Source: Thauera aminoaromatica S2
GTDB taxonomy: Bacteria; Pseudomonadota; Gammaproteobacteria; Burkholderiales; Rhodocyclaceae
NCBI RefSeq assembly: GCF_000310185.1
Contig: NZ_AMXD01000021.1
Coordinates: 1 to 39,491, forward strand
DNA length: 39,491 nt
Direction: 5' to 3'
Both the position numbers and the translations under genes were made by a program. The notes under the pieces are model-generated. The model worked only from the letters and a program-made list of their open reading frames with translations, ran no database searches and was not told the DNA's origin. This document shows positions 8,097-17,100 of this stretch, piece by piece (the stretch's first letter is position 1; each line of letters starts with the position of its first letter).

Positions 8097-8930
8097 TCAG
8101 TGCTCCCAGGCCGCGGTGTAGAACTTGCCGGAGTGCTTGTCGAGCGCGGCGCGCACCGCCGGCGAGGTCTGGTAGATGCGCACGAACTTCTGCAGGCGCG
8201 GGTCATCCTTCCCTTCCGGACGGGTGACGAACTGCAGCGCATACACCTTCTGGTCCTGGCCGTCGAAGATCAGCGCCTTGGCCGGGTCGATCGTGCCGGC
8301 CAGCTTCAGGTAATGCGGCATGCCCTGCGCCAGGTCGAAGTCATCGAGCGCGCGCGCCAGTTGCACCGCTTCGAGTTCGATGATCCTGAGCTTCTTCGGG
8401 TTGTCGACGATGTCGGCCTGGGTGGTCTTGTAGCCGGTGCCCGGCTTGAGCCTGATCAGCCCGGCCTTCTCCAGCAGCTGCAGGCCGCGTGCGCCATTGA
8501 CCGCGTCGCCGGCGATCGCCACCTTGGCGCCGACCGGGATGTCGGCCAGCGCGTTGTGCTTCTTCGAATACAGGCCGACGTTGTTGATGATGCCGATGGC
8601 GACCGGCACCAGGTTGAAGCCGCCCGCCTTGTTGGCGTTCTCGAGGAAGGGGATGTGCTGGAAGTAGTTGGCGTCGATGTCGCCCTTGGCCACCGTGAGA
8701 TTGGGCGTGTTCCAGTCGGTGAATTCGACCAGCTCGACCTTCACGCCCTGTGCGGCGGCCTCCTGCACCGCGACCTCTAGCGCCGGCACGAAGGCCGCGG
8801 TGGTGCCGAGCTTGAGCGGCTTGTCGGTGGCGGCCTGGGCGAGGCCGATCGTGGAGGTCGCAAGGGCGGCGACGGCGAAGGTCTTCAGCCACTTGGCGGC
8901 GGTGCGGGGGAATGCGTTGTTCTTGCTCAT
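8097..8930 (-). CDS. metQ: Methionine-type ABC transporter substrate-binding protein
   Basis: This 277-aa NlpA/MetQ-family protein has a signal sequence (positively charged start, hydrophobic [15 protein letters not shown], cleavage after AQA). It has no lipobox cysteine, so it is probably a soluble periplasmic protein and not a lipoprotein. Family landmarks include [30 protein letters not shown] and [17 protein letters not shown]. The start MSKNNAFPR is supported by AGGAG seven bases upstream; a longer in-frame start 21 codons upstream has no such support. It is the first gene of metQ-metN-metI. A near-perfect sigma-54 promoter lies 66 bp upstream, unlike the usual S-box or MetJ control of met transporters. 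Confidence 0.93.
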   Translation of the reverse strand: MSKNNAFPRTAAKWLKTFAVAALATSTIGLAQAATDKPLKLGTTAAFVPALEVAVQEAAAQGVKVELVEFTDWNTPNLTVAKGDIDANYFQHIPFLENANKAGGFNLVPVAIGIINNVGLYSKKHNALADIPVGAKVAIAGDAVNGARGLQLLEKAGLIRLKPGTGYKTTQADIVDNPKKLRIIELEAVQLARALDDFDLAQGMPHYLKLAGTIDPAKALIFDGQDQKVYALQFVTRPEGKDDPRLQKFVRIYQTSPAVRAALDKHSGKFYTAAWEH

Positions 8931-8995
8931 GGTGGGCTCCTGGATGGGGATCGGTAAAAGGACTGACTGCGTGCAGATCAACCTGAAGCCCATGG

Positions 8996-9011
8996 AGCAA
9001 GAGCGATGCCA
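8996..9011 (-). promoter_or_regulatory. Sigma-54 (-24/-12) promoter of the metQNI operon
   Basis: Read on the minus strand, the element is TGGCATCGCTCTTGCT. It is a near-perfect match to TGGCAC-N5-TTGCW with the invariant GG-N10-GC, 66 bp upstream of the metQ start. Its presence places a methionine-type importer under an activator-dependent promoter, most simply the SfnR-like protein encoded at 22536-23636. Confidence 0.82.
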
Positions 9012-9020
9012 GAAGAAAAG

Positions 9021-9043
9021 GTGCTTTAAAACAGGCGCTTGAG
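9021..9043 (-). promoter_or_regulatory. Shared upstream box of the metQ sigma-54 promoter
   Basis: On the minus strand this reads CTCAAGC GC CTGTTTTA AAGCAC. It begins 32 nt upstream of the TGG of the -24 element, exactly as the box upstream of msuE does (6105-6128). Identical phasing at two promoters with otherwise different sequence argues for a protein-binding site. Confidence 0.5.
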
Positions 9044-9305
9044 TTTTTGCAGAGGTGTGGCGGCTGTCCGGATTTCAGCGCGTTTGTGGTTGCAGTGCAC
9101 CATCGGCAGCAGCAGGACGGGGGCGGGCCAGCGCGTGGTTTCACCCGATCCAGGTGACCCGCCGATTCGCGGATTGGCTACATGCCCGATCGAAGTCGCC
9201 GATGCGATGACCGTTTGGGAGCGGTCCGGGTAGACTCCCGACGATTCGGTGCGCCCGTGCGGCCATCGCCGCGCACCCGAACCACTCGCATTCCAGGACG
9301 CATGC

Positions 9306-11438
9306 ATGAGCGCCAGCTTTCAACAACTCGCCAACTTCATCTGGTCCGTCGCCGATCTGCTGCGTGGCCCCTACCGCCCGCCGCAGTACGAGCGCGTGAT
9401 GCTGCCGCTGACCGTGCTGCGCCGCTTCGACGCCGTGCTGGCGCCCAGCAAGGACGCTGTGCTCAAGCGCCACGCCGAACTGAGCGCGAAGAAGATCGCC
9501 AACATCGACGCCATCCTCAACAACCTGGCCAAGGATGAGCACGGCAACCCGCTGGGCTTTCACAACCACAGCCAGCTCGATTTCCACAAGCTCAAGGGCG
9601 ACCCGGAGAACATCGGCCGCCATCTGGCCGACTACATCGACGGGTTCTCCGAGAACGTCCGCCGGATCTTCGAACGCTTCGAGTTCGACAAGGAGATCGA
9701 GAAGCTCGAGGAGTCCAACCGTCTCTACCAGGTGGTCGCCCGGTTCGCCGAAATCGACCTGCATCCGCGCACGGTCGACAACATCACCATGGGCCTGGTG
9801 TTCGAGGACCTGATCCGGCGCTTCAACGAAGCCGCCAATGAAACCGCCGGCGACCACTTCACCCCGCGCGAAGTCATCCAGCTCATGGTCAACCTGCTGC
9901 TGGAGCCCGACACCAGCGTGCTCACCCAGGCCGGCGTCATCGTCACCATCTGCGATCCGGCCTGCGGCACCGGCGGCATGCTGGCCGAGGCGCAGAACTG
10001 GATTCGCGCCCACAACGAGCAGGCCACGGTCAAGGTGTATGGGCAGGACTACAACCCGCGCTCGTATGCGGTCGCCGCCTCCGACCTGCTGATCAAGGGC
10101 CAGCGCGACAGCCGCGTCGAGCTCGGCAACACCCTGATCGACGATCGCTTTGCGGACATGCGCTCGTTCGACTACCTGCTCGCCAATCCGCCCTTTGGTG
10201 TGGACTGGAAGGCCGAAAAGAAGGTGATCGACCGCTGGACCGACTTCCGCGGCTACAGCGGCAAGCTGCCGCGCATCAACGATGGCGCCTTGCTCTTCCT
10301 GCTGCACATGATCAGCAAGTTTGCCGACTACGCGCCCGGCAACAAGGACCTGCCGGGTTCGCGTGCGGCGGTCGTGTTCAACGGCTCGCCGCTGTTCACC
10401 GGCGGTGCCGGCAGCGGCGAAAGCGACATCCGGCGCTGGATCATCGAGCGCGACATGCTCGAGGCGATCGTCGCCCTGCCCGAGCAGATGTTCTACAACA
10501 CCGGCATCGGCACCTTCATCTGGGTGGTCAGCAACCGCAAGGCCGCCCACCGCAAGGGCAGGATCCAGCTCATCGACGCGCGCGGGCGCTACACGCCGAT
10601 GAAGCGCAGCCTGGGCGACAAGCGCCGCTACCTCGATCAGGCTGCCCTCGATGCCGTCACCCGCGAGCACGGCGGCATGGCTGACGGCGAGACCAGCCGC
10701 GTGTTCGACAACACCGACTTCGGCTACCGCCGCATCACCGTGCTGCGCCCGCTGCGCCTGCGCTTCCAGATCACCCAGGATGCGCGCGAGCGCTTTCTGA
10801 ATGCCTGCCCCGAACTGTTCGACGCCCTGCAGGCGGTGCGCGACGCGCTCGGCGACGAGCCGCTGCTGGACTGGAACCAGGCCTGGGACGCCGTGCAGCA
10901 GGTGTTCAAGGACTTGCCCGAGGAGGTCGAGGGCTGGGCCAAGGGCGCGAAGGGCACGGCGCAGAAGAAGACCTTCCGTGACTGCTTCACCACTGTGGAC
11001 CCCGAGGCCGCGCTGGTCATCGCCAGGCACCACAAGGTCGCGCCGCTCGACCTCGCCGCGCTGTTCCCCGGCCAGGCCTTACCCGCTGACGTCACGAAGG
11101 CCGAGCTGTACGCGCTTTTGGGTCTGTACGCCGATGGCAAGGGCAAGCACATCGAGTACGAAGCGGACCCGGCGCTGAAGGACGCGGAGAACATCCCGCT
11201 GAAGGAGGACATCGTCGGCTACGTGCTGCGCGAGGTGCGCCCCTACGTGGCCGACGCCTGGATCGATCGCGAGACACTGGATGAGCAGGACGGCGGCATC
11301 GGCAAGGTCGGCTACGAGATCAACTTCAACCGCGTGTTCTTCCAGTACCAGCCGCCACGCCCGCTGCATGTGATCGACGCCGAGCTGGCGGAGGTCGAGA
11401 AGGAGATTCTGGACTTGCTTCGGGAGGTGACGGAATGA
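9306..11438 (+). CDS. hsdM: Type I restriction-modification system DNA methyltransferase subunit
   Basis: This 710-aa HsdM has an N-terminal helical domain (SFQQLANFIWSVADLLRG, then PPQYERVMLPLTVLRRFD). The N6-adenine methyltransferase core carries the S-adenosylmethionine motif DPACGTGG at residues 217-224 and catalytic NPPFG at 294-298. A long C-terminal part follows, ending in a helix that would contact HsdS. The start MSASFQQ has AGGA seven bases upstream (9295-9298); an in-frame start 19 codons earlier lacks support. HsdM methylates the adenine in the sequence chosen by HsdS and is also required for restriction. The stop overlaps the next small gene by ATGA (11435-11438), so hsdM, the small gene, hsdS and fic are coupled. 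Confidence 0.95.
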   Translation: MSASFQQLANFIWSVADLLRGPYRPPQYERVMLPLTVLRRFDAVLAPSKDAVLKRHAELSAKKIANIDAILNNLAKDEHGNPLGFHNHSQLDFHKLKGDPENIGRHLADYIDGFSENVRRIFERFEFDKEIEKLEESNRLYQVVARFAEIDLHPRTVDNITMGLVFEDLIRRFNEAANETAGDHFTPREVIQLMVNLLLEPDTSVLTQAGVIVTICDPACGTGGMLAEAQNWIRAHNEQATVKVYGQDYNPRSYAVAASDLLIKGQRDSRVELGNTLIDDRFADMRSFDYLLANPPFGVDWKAEKKVIDRWTDFRGYSGKLPRINDGALLFLLHMISKFADYAPGNKDLPGSRAAVVFNGSPLFTGGAGSGESDIRRWIIERDMLEAIVALPEQMFYNTGIGTFIWVVSNRKAAHRKGRIQLIDARGRYTPMKRSLGDKRRYLDQAALDAVTREHGGMADGETSRVFDNTDFGYRRITVLRPLRLRFQITQDARERFLNACPELFDALQAVRDALGDEPLLDWNQAWDAVQQVFKDLPEEVEGWAKGAKGTAQKKTFRDCFTTVDPEAALVIARHHKVAPLDLAALFPGQALPADVTKAELYALLGLYADGKGKHIEYEADPALKDAENIPLKEDIVGYVLREVRPYVADAWIDRETLDEQDGGIGKVGYEINFNRVFFQYQPPRPLHVIDAELAEVEKEILDLLREVTE

Positions 11439-11671
11439 TGGCGCAGGCGGATTCGGGAGACGTCTCCCGGATTGTGGGGATGCTGTCCCCACAATCGGAA
11501 CCGACCGCCAACACCATCCTGCTGCGCACCGACAAGCATTACGCCCTCATCGAATACACCCTGGCCGGCACGGACAACCGACTGCACTCCACGAAGTACC
11601 TTCTCAAACTGACAGAGAAGGACGAGATGCAACGGTTTGGCGATGAGCAGTTGCAGGAGGAGCGGGAATGA
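11435..11671 (+). CDS. Small protein, probable C-terminal remnant of a DUF1016/YhcG-type nuclease
   Basis: This 78-aa ORF is linked by ATGA overlaps to hsdM upstream and hsdS downstream. Its second half (ILLRTDKHYALIEYTL, then NRLHSTKYLLKL) resembles the extreme C-terminus of DUF1016/YhcG proteins, where a strand-rich ILLC-type segment, a YTL/YAL strand and a KYLL/YQL strand precede a charged tail. Such genes (~330-370 aa) are often found inside type I R-M operons between hsdM and hsdS. Here the N-terminal ~280 residues are missing. The first 20 codons contain two perfect palindromes (11454-11496). Family assignment is from memory of the motif pattern and is tentative. It could instead be an independent small regulator. 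Confidence 0.55.
   Translation: MMAQADSGDVSRIVGMLSPQSEPTANTILLRTDKHYALIEYTLAGTDNRLHSTKYLLKLTEKDEMQRFGDEQLQEERE
11454..11496. repeat. Two adjoining perfect palindromes inside the small gene
   Basis: CGGGAGACGTCTCCCG (11454-11469) is a perfect 16-bp palindrome. It is directly followed by an 11-bp inverted repeat, GATTGTGGGGA (11470-11480) and TCCCCACAATC (11486-11496), with a 5-nt loop. Both lie in the coding sequence between hsdM and hsdS. They would form strong back-to-back hairpins in the mRNA or cruciforms in DNA. They could mark a deletion or recombination scar or tune downstream translation. Confidence 0.7.
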
Positions 11672-12936
11672 TGCCTTCTCATTGCTGGCAATCAGCGCGA
11701 TTGAAGTTCGTAGCCCCCCTGCGCAATGAGCGCACGCCAGCAGGGGCGGATCATGCTGAGTACGTCGGGCTTGAGAATATCGAGTCATGGACGGGTCGGA
11801 TGATCGCGTCCGAACCAAAGGCAGATAAGGACTCCGAGGCGGAGACCGGTCTTGCGAACGTCTTTCGGGAAGGCGATGTGTTATTTGGGAAGCTTCGTCC
11901 GTACCTAGCGAAGGCTTGCCAAGCGCCTCGCGACGGGGTTTGCTCCACGGAGCTGCTTGTGATGCAACCAGCGGAGGCCCTCAATCCCAGGTTCCTGCTC
12001 TATGAGCTGCTGACACCAGACTTTGTGGGGGCAGTTGACGCATCGACCTTCGGGGCAAGGATGCCTCGCGCGAGTTGGGACTTCATTGGCTCACTTGAGA
12101 TTCGCCTTCCACCGCTCGAAACGCAGTCGATCATCGCCAACTACCTCGACCGCGAAACCGCCCGCATCGACCGGCTGATTGCCGCGAAGGAGCGCATGCT
12201 TGCGCTGCTGGAAGAAAAGCGCGCCGCCCTCATCAGCCGCGTCGTCACCCGCGGCCTCGACCCGAACGTTCCGCTCAAACCCTCGGGTCAGGAGTGGCTG
12301 GGCGAGATTCCGGCGCACTGGCAGGTGCAGCCGATCAAGTACCTGGCGGTCGTGGGTAACGGTTCGACCCCTTCGGTCGACAACGCCGACTATTGGGACG
12401 ACCAGGGCTACCCTTGGCTGAATAGCTCCGTCGTCAACGTGTCGCCGGTCACGGTCGCAAGTCGATTCGTTACCGAAACGGCGCTTCGAGAATGCCATTT
12501 GCCCAAGATTCAACCGCCTGCTGTGCTCGTGGGCATCACTGGACAGGGAAAGACGCGGGGAATGGCTGCAGTGCTGGGCGTCGAGGCCACCATCAATCAG
12601 CATCTTGCGTTCATCAAGCCACGCACCCAGGCGCTCTGCGCTGATTATCTGTGCCATCTGCTAGGGCACGCCTACGCATTTCTGCGAAGCGATAGTGACG
12701 GCGCGGGCAGCACAAAGGGCGCGATCACCTGTGAGCAACTGGCGAACATGAAGATCCCCGTCCCGCCGAGGTGCGAGCAGATCGAAATCTGCGCCCGAAT
12801 AGGGCAGTCGCTGGCTGTCTCGATGCCTGTCCGCTCGAAGATCCAGGCCTCACTTGATCTGCTGACTGAACGCCGCGCCGCGCTGATCACCGCCGCCGTC
12901 ACCGGCCAGATCCCGCCGGAGGAGATGGGCGCATGA
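11668..12936 (+). CDS. hsdS: Type I restriction-modification system specificity subunit
   Basis: This 422-aa HsdS has two target-recognition domains, each followed by a conserved helical spacer. TRD1 spans about residues 8-145, and its spacer contains LPPLETQSIIANYLDRETARID and the helix EKRAALISRVVTRGLDP. TRD2 spans about 205-375, and its spacer ends TERRAALITAAVTGQIPPEE. The two TRDs define the two halves of a bipartite DNA target. The start overlaps the small gene stop by ATGA (11668-11671). The TRD1 coding stretch (about 11690-12110) is visibly lower in G+C than its surroundings, typical of TRDs exchanged by horizontal transfer. The stop overlaps fic by ATGA. Confidence 0.93.
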   Translation: MMPSHCWQSARLKFVAPLRNERTPAGADHAEYVGLENIESWTGRMIASEPKADKDSEAETGLANVFREGDVLFGKLRPYLAKACQAPRDGVCSTELLVMQPAEALNPRFLLYELLTPDFVGAVDASTFGARMPRASWDFIGSLEIRLPPLETQSIIANYLDRETARIDRLIAAKERMLALLEEKRAALISRVVTRGLDPNVPLKPSGQEWLGEIPAHWQVQPIKYLAVVGNGSTPSVDNADYWDDQGYPWLNSSVVNVSPVTVASRFVTETALRECHLPKIQPPAVLVGITGQGKTRGMAAVLGVEATINQHLAFIKPRTQALCADYLCHLLGHAYAFLRSDSDGAGSTKGAITCEQLANMKIPVPPRCEQIEICARIGQSLAVSMPVRSKIQASLDLLTERRAALITAAVTGQIPPEEMGA

Positions 12937-14066
12937 AATTCGAAACCTTCCAGGCTGGCCGCTGGCAGCCGCGCTACCAGTACAAGAGTTTCGAGCCGGT
13001 GCCGGTCAACCACGAATGGACCTGGGAAGACGCCACGATCAATGCCTTGCTGGAGCAGGCCACCCGGGCGCTAGGGGAGCTGAATGCGTTTTCGCTGATC
13101 GTCCCCGACATCGATCTGTTCATCGAAATGCACGTGGTCAAGGAGGCGCAGACCTCCAGCAAGATCGAGGGCACACAGACGGCCATCGACGAGGCCTTGA
13201 TGTCCGAGGACCAGATTCGTCCCGAGAAGCGCGACGACTGGCGCGAGGTGCGCAACTATATCGACGCGGTCAACCTGGCCATCGACCAGCTGCAGCGCCT
13301 GCCCTTGTCCAACCGGCTGCTCAAGCAGACGCACGCCACGCTGATGCGCGGGGTGCGTGGCGAGCACAAGCTGCCGGGTGAATTTCGCACCAGCCAGAAC
13401 TGGATCGGCGGCTCCGGGCTGACCGATGCGGCCTTTGTGCCGCCGCACCATGAAGGGGTGCCCGAGCTGATGGGGGACCTGGAGAAGTTCTGGCACAACG
13501 AGGCGGTGGTGGTGCCGCACCTGGTGCGTGTCGCGATCAGCCACTACCAGTTCGAGACCATTCACCCCTTTCTCGACGGTAATGGCCGCATCGGGCGGCT
13601 GATGATTCCGCTTTACCTGATCAGCCACGGGCTGCTGGCCAAACCCTCGCTGTACCTGTCGGATTTTTTCGAGCGCAACCGGGCCAGCTATTACGACGCG
13701 CTGATGCGGGTGCGCACGAGCAACGATCTGATTCACTGGGTGCGGTTTTTCCTCAATGGGGTGACGCAGACCGCGGTCAAGGGGCGCGACACCTTTCGGC
13801 AGATCCTGGCGTTGCGCACCGAAGTGGAGTACGCGGTGCTGGACATGGGCCGCCGCGCGGCCATGGCCCGGGATGCGCTGAACCTGCTGTACCGGCGCCC
13901 CATCGTGGCCGCCGCCGACCTCCAGCGGGCGCTGGGCGTGTCCACGCCCACGGCCAACACGCTGATCAAGGCACTGATCGAGCGGCACATTCTGGTGGAG
14001 ATTACCGGCCAGCAACGAGGCAGGGTATATGCCTTTGATCGTTACCTTAAGCTGTTCACAAGTTAA
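12933..14066 (+). CDS. Fic family protein (AMP-transferase) embedded in the hsd operon
   Basis: This 377-aa Fic/DOC protein carries the complete active-site loop HPFLDGNGRIGR at residues 211-222 (catalytic H211). An N-terminal autoinhibitory helix motif is visible as S75-x-x-x-E79-G80 (class II architecture), where the glutamate blocks productive ATP binding. A Fic_N-like domain precedes the core, and a C-terminal winged-helix-like segment (ADLQRALGVSTPTANTLIKALIE, interrupted here as ADLQRALGVS and TPTANTLIKAL) could bind DNA. Fic enzymes transfer AMP or other nucleotide parts to target hydroxyls. Its start overlaps hsdS by ATGA (12933-12936), so it is co-translated with the specificity subunit. 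Its target is unknown; it may modify Hsd subunits or act as a linked toxin. Confidence 0.92.
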   Translation: MKFETFQAGRWQPRYQYKSFEPVPVNHEWTWEDATINALLEQATRALGELNAFSLIVPDIDLFIEMHVVKEAQTSSKIEGTQTAIDEALMSEDQIRPEKRDDWREVRNYIDAVNLAIDQLQRLPLSNRLLKQTHATLMRGVRGEHKLPGEFRTSQNWIGGSGLTDAAFVPPHHEGVPELMGDLEKFWHNEAVVVPHLVRVAISHYQFETIHPFLDGNGRIGRLMIPLYLISHGLLAKPSLYLSDFFERNRASYYDALMRVRTSNDLIHWVRFFLNGVTQTAVKGRDTFRQILALRTEVEYAVLDMGRRAAMARDALNLLYRRPIVAAADLQRALGVSTPTANTLIKALIERHILVEITGQQRGRVYAFDRYLKLFTS

Positions 14067-14118
14067 AGTTCGGGCTAAAAATTTAACCAATATCCCGCAC
14101 TGATAAAGGAAACGATCG

Positions 14119-17100
14119 ATGAAGACCACCAGCGAAGCCGCTTTCGAGACCGCCATCGAGTCGGTCCTGCTCGCCGACGGCTACACGCGGGTGGACAGCC
14201 AGTCCTTCGACCGCGAACGCGCGCTCTTTCCCGGCGAGGCGCTGGCCTTCATCCGCGCCACCCAGGGCAAGGTGTGGGACAGGCTGGAGGCACTGCACGG
14301 CGAGCACACCGGCGCGCGGGTGCTGGAATCGCTGAGCAAGTGGCTGGACGTTCATGGTGCGCTGGCCACGCTGCGCCACGGCTTCAAGTGTTTCGGCAAG
14401 ACCTTGCGCATCGCCTTCTTCCGCCCGGCACACGGCCTGAACCCGGAACTCGAGGCGCGCTACCGGGCCAACCGGCTGGGGCTCACCCGCCAACTGCACT
14501 TCAGCCCGAAGTCGGAAAAGTCGCTGGATGTGGTGCTGTCGGTGAACGGCATCCCGCTGGTGACGCTGGAACTGAAGAACCCGCTCAGCGGCCAGACCGC
14601 CGCCAACGCCATCCACCAGTACCGCCACGATCGCGACCCGCGCGAGCCGATCTTCGTGTTCTCCAGGCGTGCGCTGGTGCATTTCGCGGTGGATACCGAG
14701 GAGGCGCACATGGCCACGCGCCTGGCCGGTTCATCGACCTACTTTCTGCCCTTCAACCGCGGCGCGGACGGCGGCGCCGGCAACCCGCCCCACCCTGAGG
14801 GGCGCAACTACAAGACGGCCTACGTGTGGGAAGAGGTGCTGCAGCGCGATAGCCTGCTCGACCTGCTCGCGCGCTTCCTGCATCTCGATGTCGAAGAGAA
14901 GACCACCGACGACGGCAAGAAGCTGCGCAAGGAAAGCCTGATCTTTCCGCGCTACCACCAGTTGCAGGCGGTGCGCCAGATGGTGGCGGCGGCCGCCAGC
15001 GAGGGTGTGGGCCATAACTATCTGGTCGAGCATTCGGCCGGCAGCGGCAAGAGCAACACCATTGCCTGGCTGGCGCATCGCCTGTCCAGCCTGCACGACG
15101 AACGCGACCAGCGGCTGTTCGACAGCGTGGTGGTCATCACCGACCGCGTGGTGCTGGACCGCCAGTTGCAGAACACCATCTACCAGTTCGACCACCGCCA
15201 GGGCGTGGTGCAGAAGATCGACGAGGATTCGCGCCAGCTCGCCGAGGCGCTGGAAGCGGGCGTGCCGATCATCATCACCACGCTGCAGAAGTTTCCCTTC
15301 GTATCCGGGCAGTTGATGAAGCTTGCCGAGGAACGTGGCGAGGGCAGCAAGAGCCATCTGCCCACGCGCAGGTACGCGGTAATCATCGACGAGGCGCACA
15401 GCTCGCAGTCGGGTGAGACGGCGACGGAGTTGAAGGGCGTGCTGGGTGGCGCCGAGTTGCGCCGCAAGGCGCAGGAGATGGCGGAGGACGAAGGCGAGCT
15501 CGAGCTCGAGCGCCTGTTCCGTTCCATGGCCAAGCGCGGTCAGCAGCCGAACATGAGCTTCTTCGCCTTCACCGCCACGCCCAAGCATAAGACGCTGGCG
15601 ATCTTCGGCCGCAAGGGCGAGCCCTTCCACCGCTACACCATGCGCCAGGCCATCGAGGAAGGCTTCATCGAGGACGTGCTGAAGAGCTACGTCACCTACA
15701 AGACCTATTACAAGCTGATCAAGAAGGCCGAGGACGACCCCAACGTCGAACGCAAGAAGGCGGCCAAGGCGCTGGCCCGCTTCATGCGCCTGCACCCGCA
15801 CAACATCGGCCAAAAGACCGAGGTGATGGTCGAACACTTCCAGCACTTCACTCGGCACAAGATCGGCGGCCACGCGAAGGCGATGGTGGTGACCGGCTCG
15901 CGGCTGGAGGCGGTGCGCTACAAGCAGGAATTCGATCGCTACATCCAGGAAAAGGGCTACCCGATCAAGAGCCTGGTCGCGTTCTCGGGCAGCGTTGAGG
16001 ACGACAGGATTGCCGAGAAGACCTATACCGAGGTGGAGATGAACGGCGGCCTCAAGGAAAAGGCCTTGCCGGAAACCTTCGCCAAGCCGGATTTCCGCGT
16101 GTTGCTGGTGGCCGAGAAATACCAGACCGGCTTCGATCAGCCGCTGCTGCACACGATGTATGTGGACAAGCGCCTGGCGGGCATTCAGGCGGTGCAGACG
16201 CTGTCGCGCCTGAACCGCACCCATCCCCTCAAGGACGACACCTTCGTGCTCGACTTCGTCAATGAGCCGGGCGAGATCCAGGAGGCCTTCCGCCAGTACT
16301 ACGAAGGCGCGGTGATGGGCGAGGAGGTCGATCCCGACAAGCTCTACGCGGTCAAGGCCGAGCTCGATGCCTCGGGCATCTACCGTCAGACCGAAGTGAG
16401 CGATTTTTCGCGGGTGTTCTTCGCGCCCAAGCGCCGCCAGAGCCCCGGCGACCACAAGGCGATGAACGCGATCCTCGACCAGGCGGTCGCGCGCTTCGTG
16501 CAGTTGCAGAACACGGAGGAGGAGGAAGCCGAACTGTGGCGCGGCAAGCTGCAGGCCTTCCGCAATCTGTACGGCTTTCTGAGCCAGGTGATTCCGTATC
16601 AGGACAGCGATCTGGAAAAGCTGTTCACCTACCTGCGCCACCTCGCGCTGAAGCTGCCCAAGCGCAAGAGCGGGCCCGGCTACCAGTTCGACGAAGAGGT
16701 CGAGCTCGACTACTACCGCCTGCAGAAGATCAGCGAAGGCTCGATCAGCCTCGACGAGGGTTATGCCAAACCGCTGGACGGCCCGCGCGAGGTGGGCTCG
16801 GGCATGGTGCGCGAGGAGCATGTTTCGCTCTCCCGCCTGATCGACATCATCAACCAGCGCTTCGGCGGCGAGCTCAACGAAGCGGACCAGTTGTTCTTCG
16901 ACCAGATCGCTGAGGCGGCGAGCTTGAACGAGTCGTTGCAGAGGGCGGCCGAGGTCAATTCCCTCGACAAGTTCCAGCTCGTGTTCAGGCAGGTGCTGGA
17001 GTCGCTGTTCATCGAGCGCATGGAGTTGAACGAGGAGCTGTTCACAGATTACATGGCCAAGCCGGAGATGCAGGCGCTGGTGTCGAAATGGCTGGGAGGC

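Larger units (their letters stand above)
8931..9305. other. Divergent intergenic region between metQ and hsdM
   Basis: These 375 bp contain no convincing gene. The left third holds the sigma-54 promoter and upstream box of metQ. The right part must hold the hsdM promoter, but no convincing -35/-10 pair was found; TAGACT near 9230 is a possible -10. AGGA at 9295-9298 is the hsdM ribosome-binding site. This is also the left junction of the restriction-modification operon inside the sulfur region. No direct repeats or integrase were seen. Confidence 0.6.

Noticed and set aside
8941-8993. Longer N-terminus for MetQ from an upstream in-frame start at 8993.
   Set aside because: It would add about 21 residues before a normal signal peptide and disrupt it; the start at 8930 has AGGAG at good spacing.
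9200-9240. Possible sigma-70 promoter for hsdM (TGACCG, 17 bp, TAGACT).
   Set aside because: The -35 match is too poor to assert; the true promoter may be elsewhere in the gap.
9141-11033. 630-codon minus-strand frame opposite hsdM.
   Set aside because: The plus strand encodes HsdM with DPACGTGG and NPPFG; the opposite frame shows no family pattern.
14067-14118. GTTAAA/TTTAAC inverted repeat between fic and hsdR as a terminator.
   Set aside because: A 6-bp A/T stem without a proper T-run is too weak; it could equally be part of an hsdR promoter.
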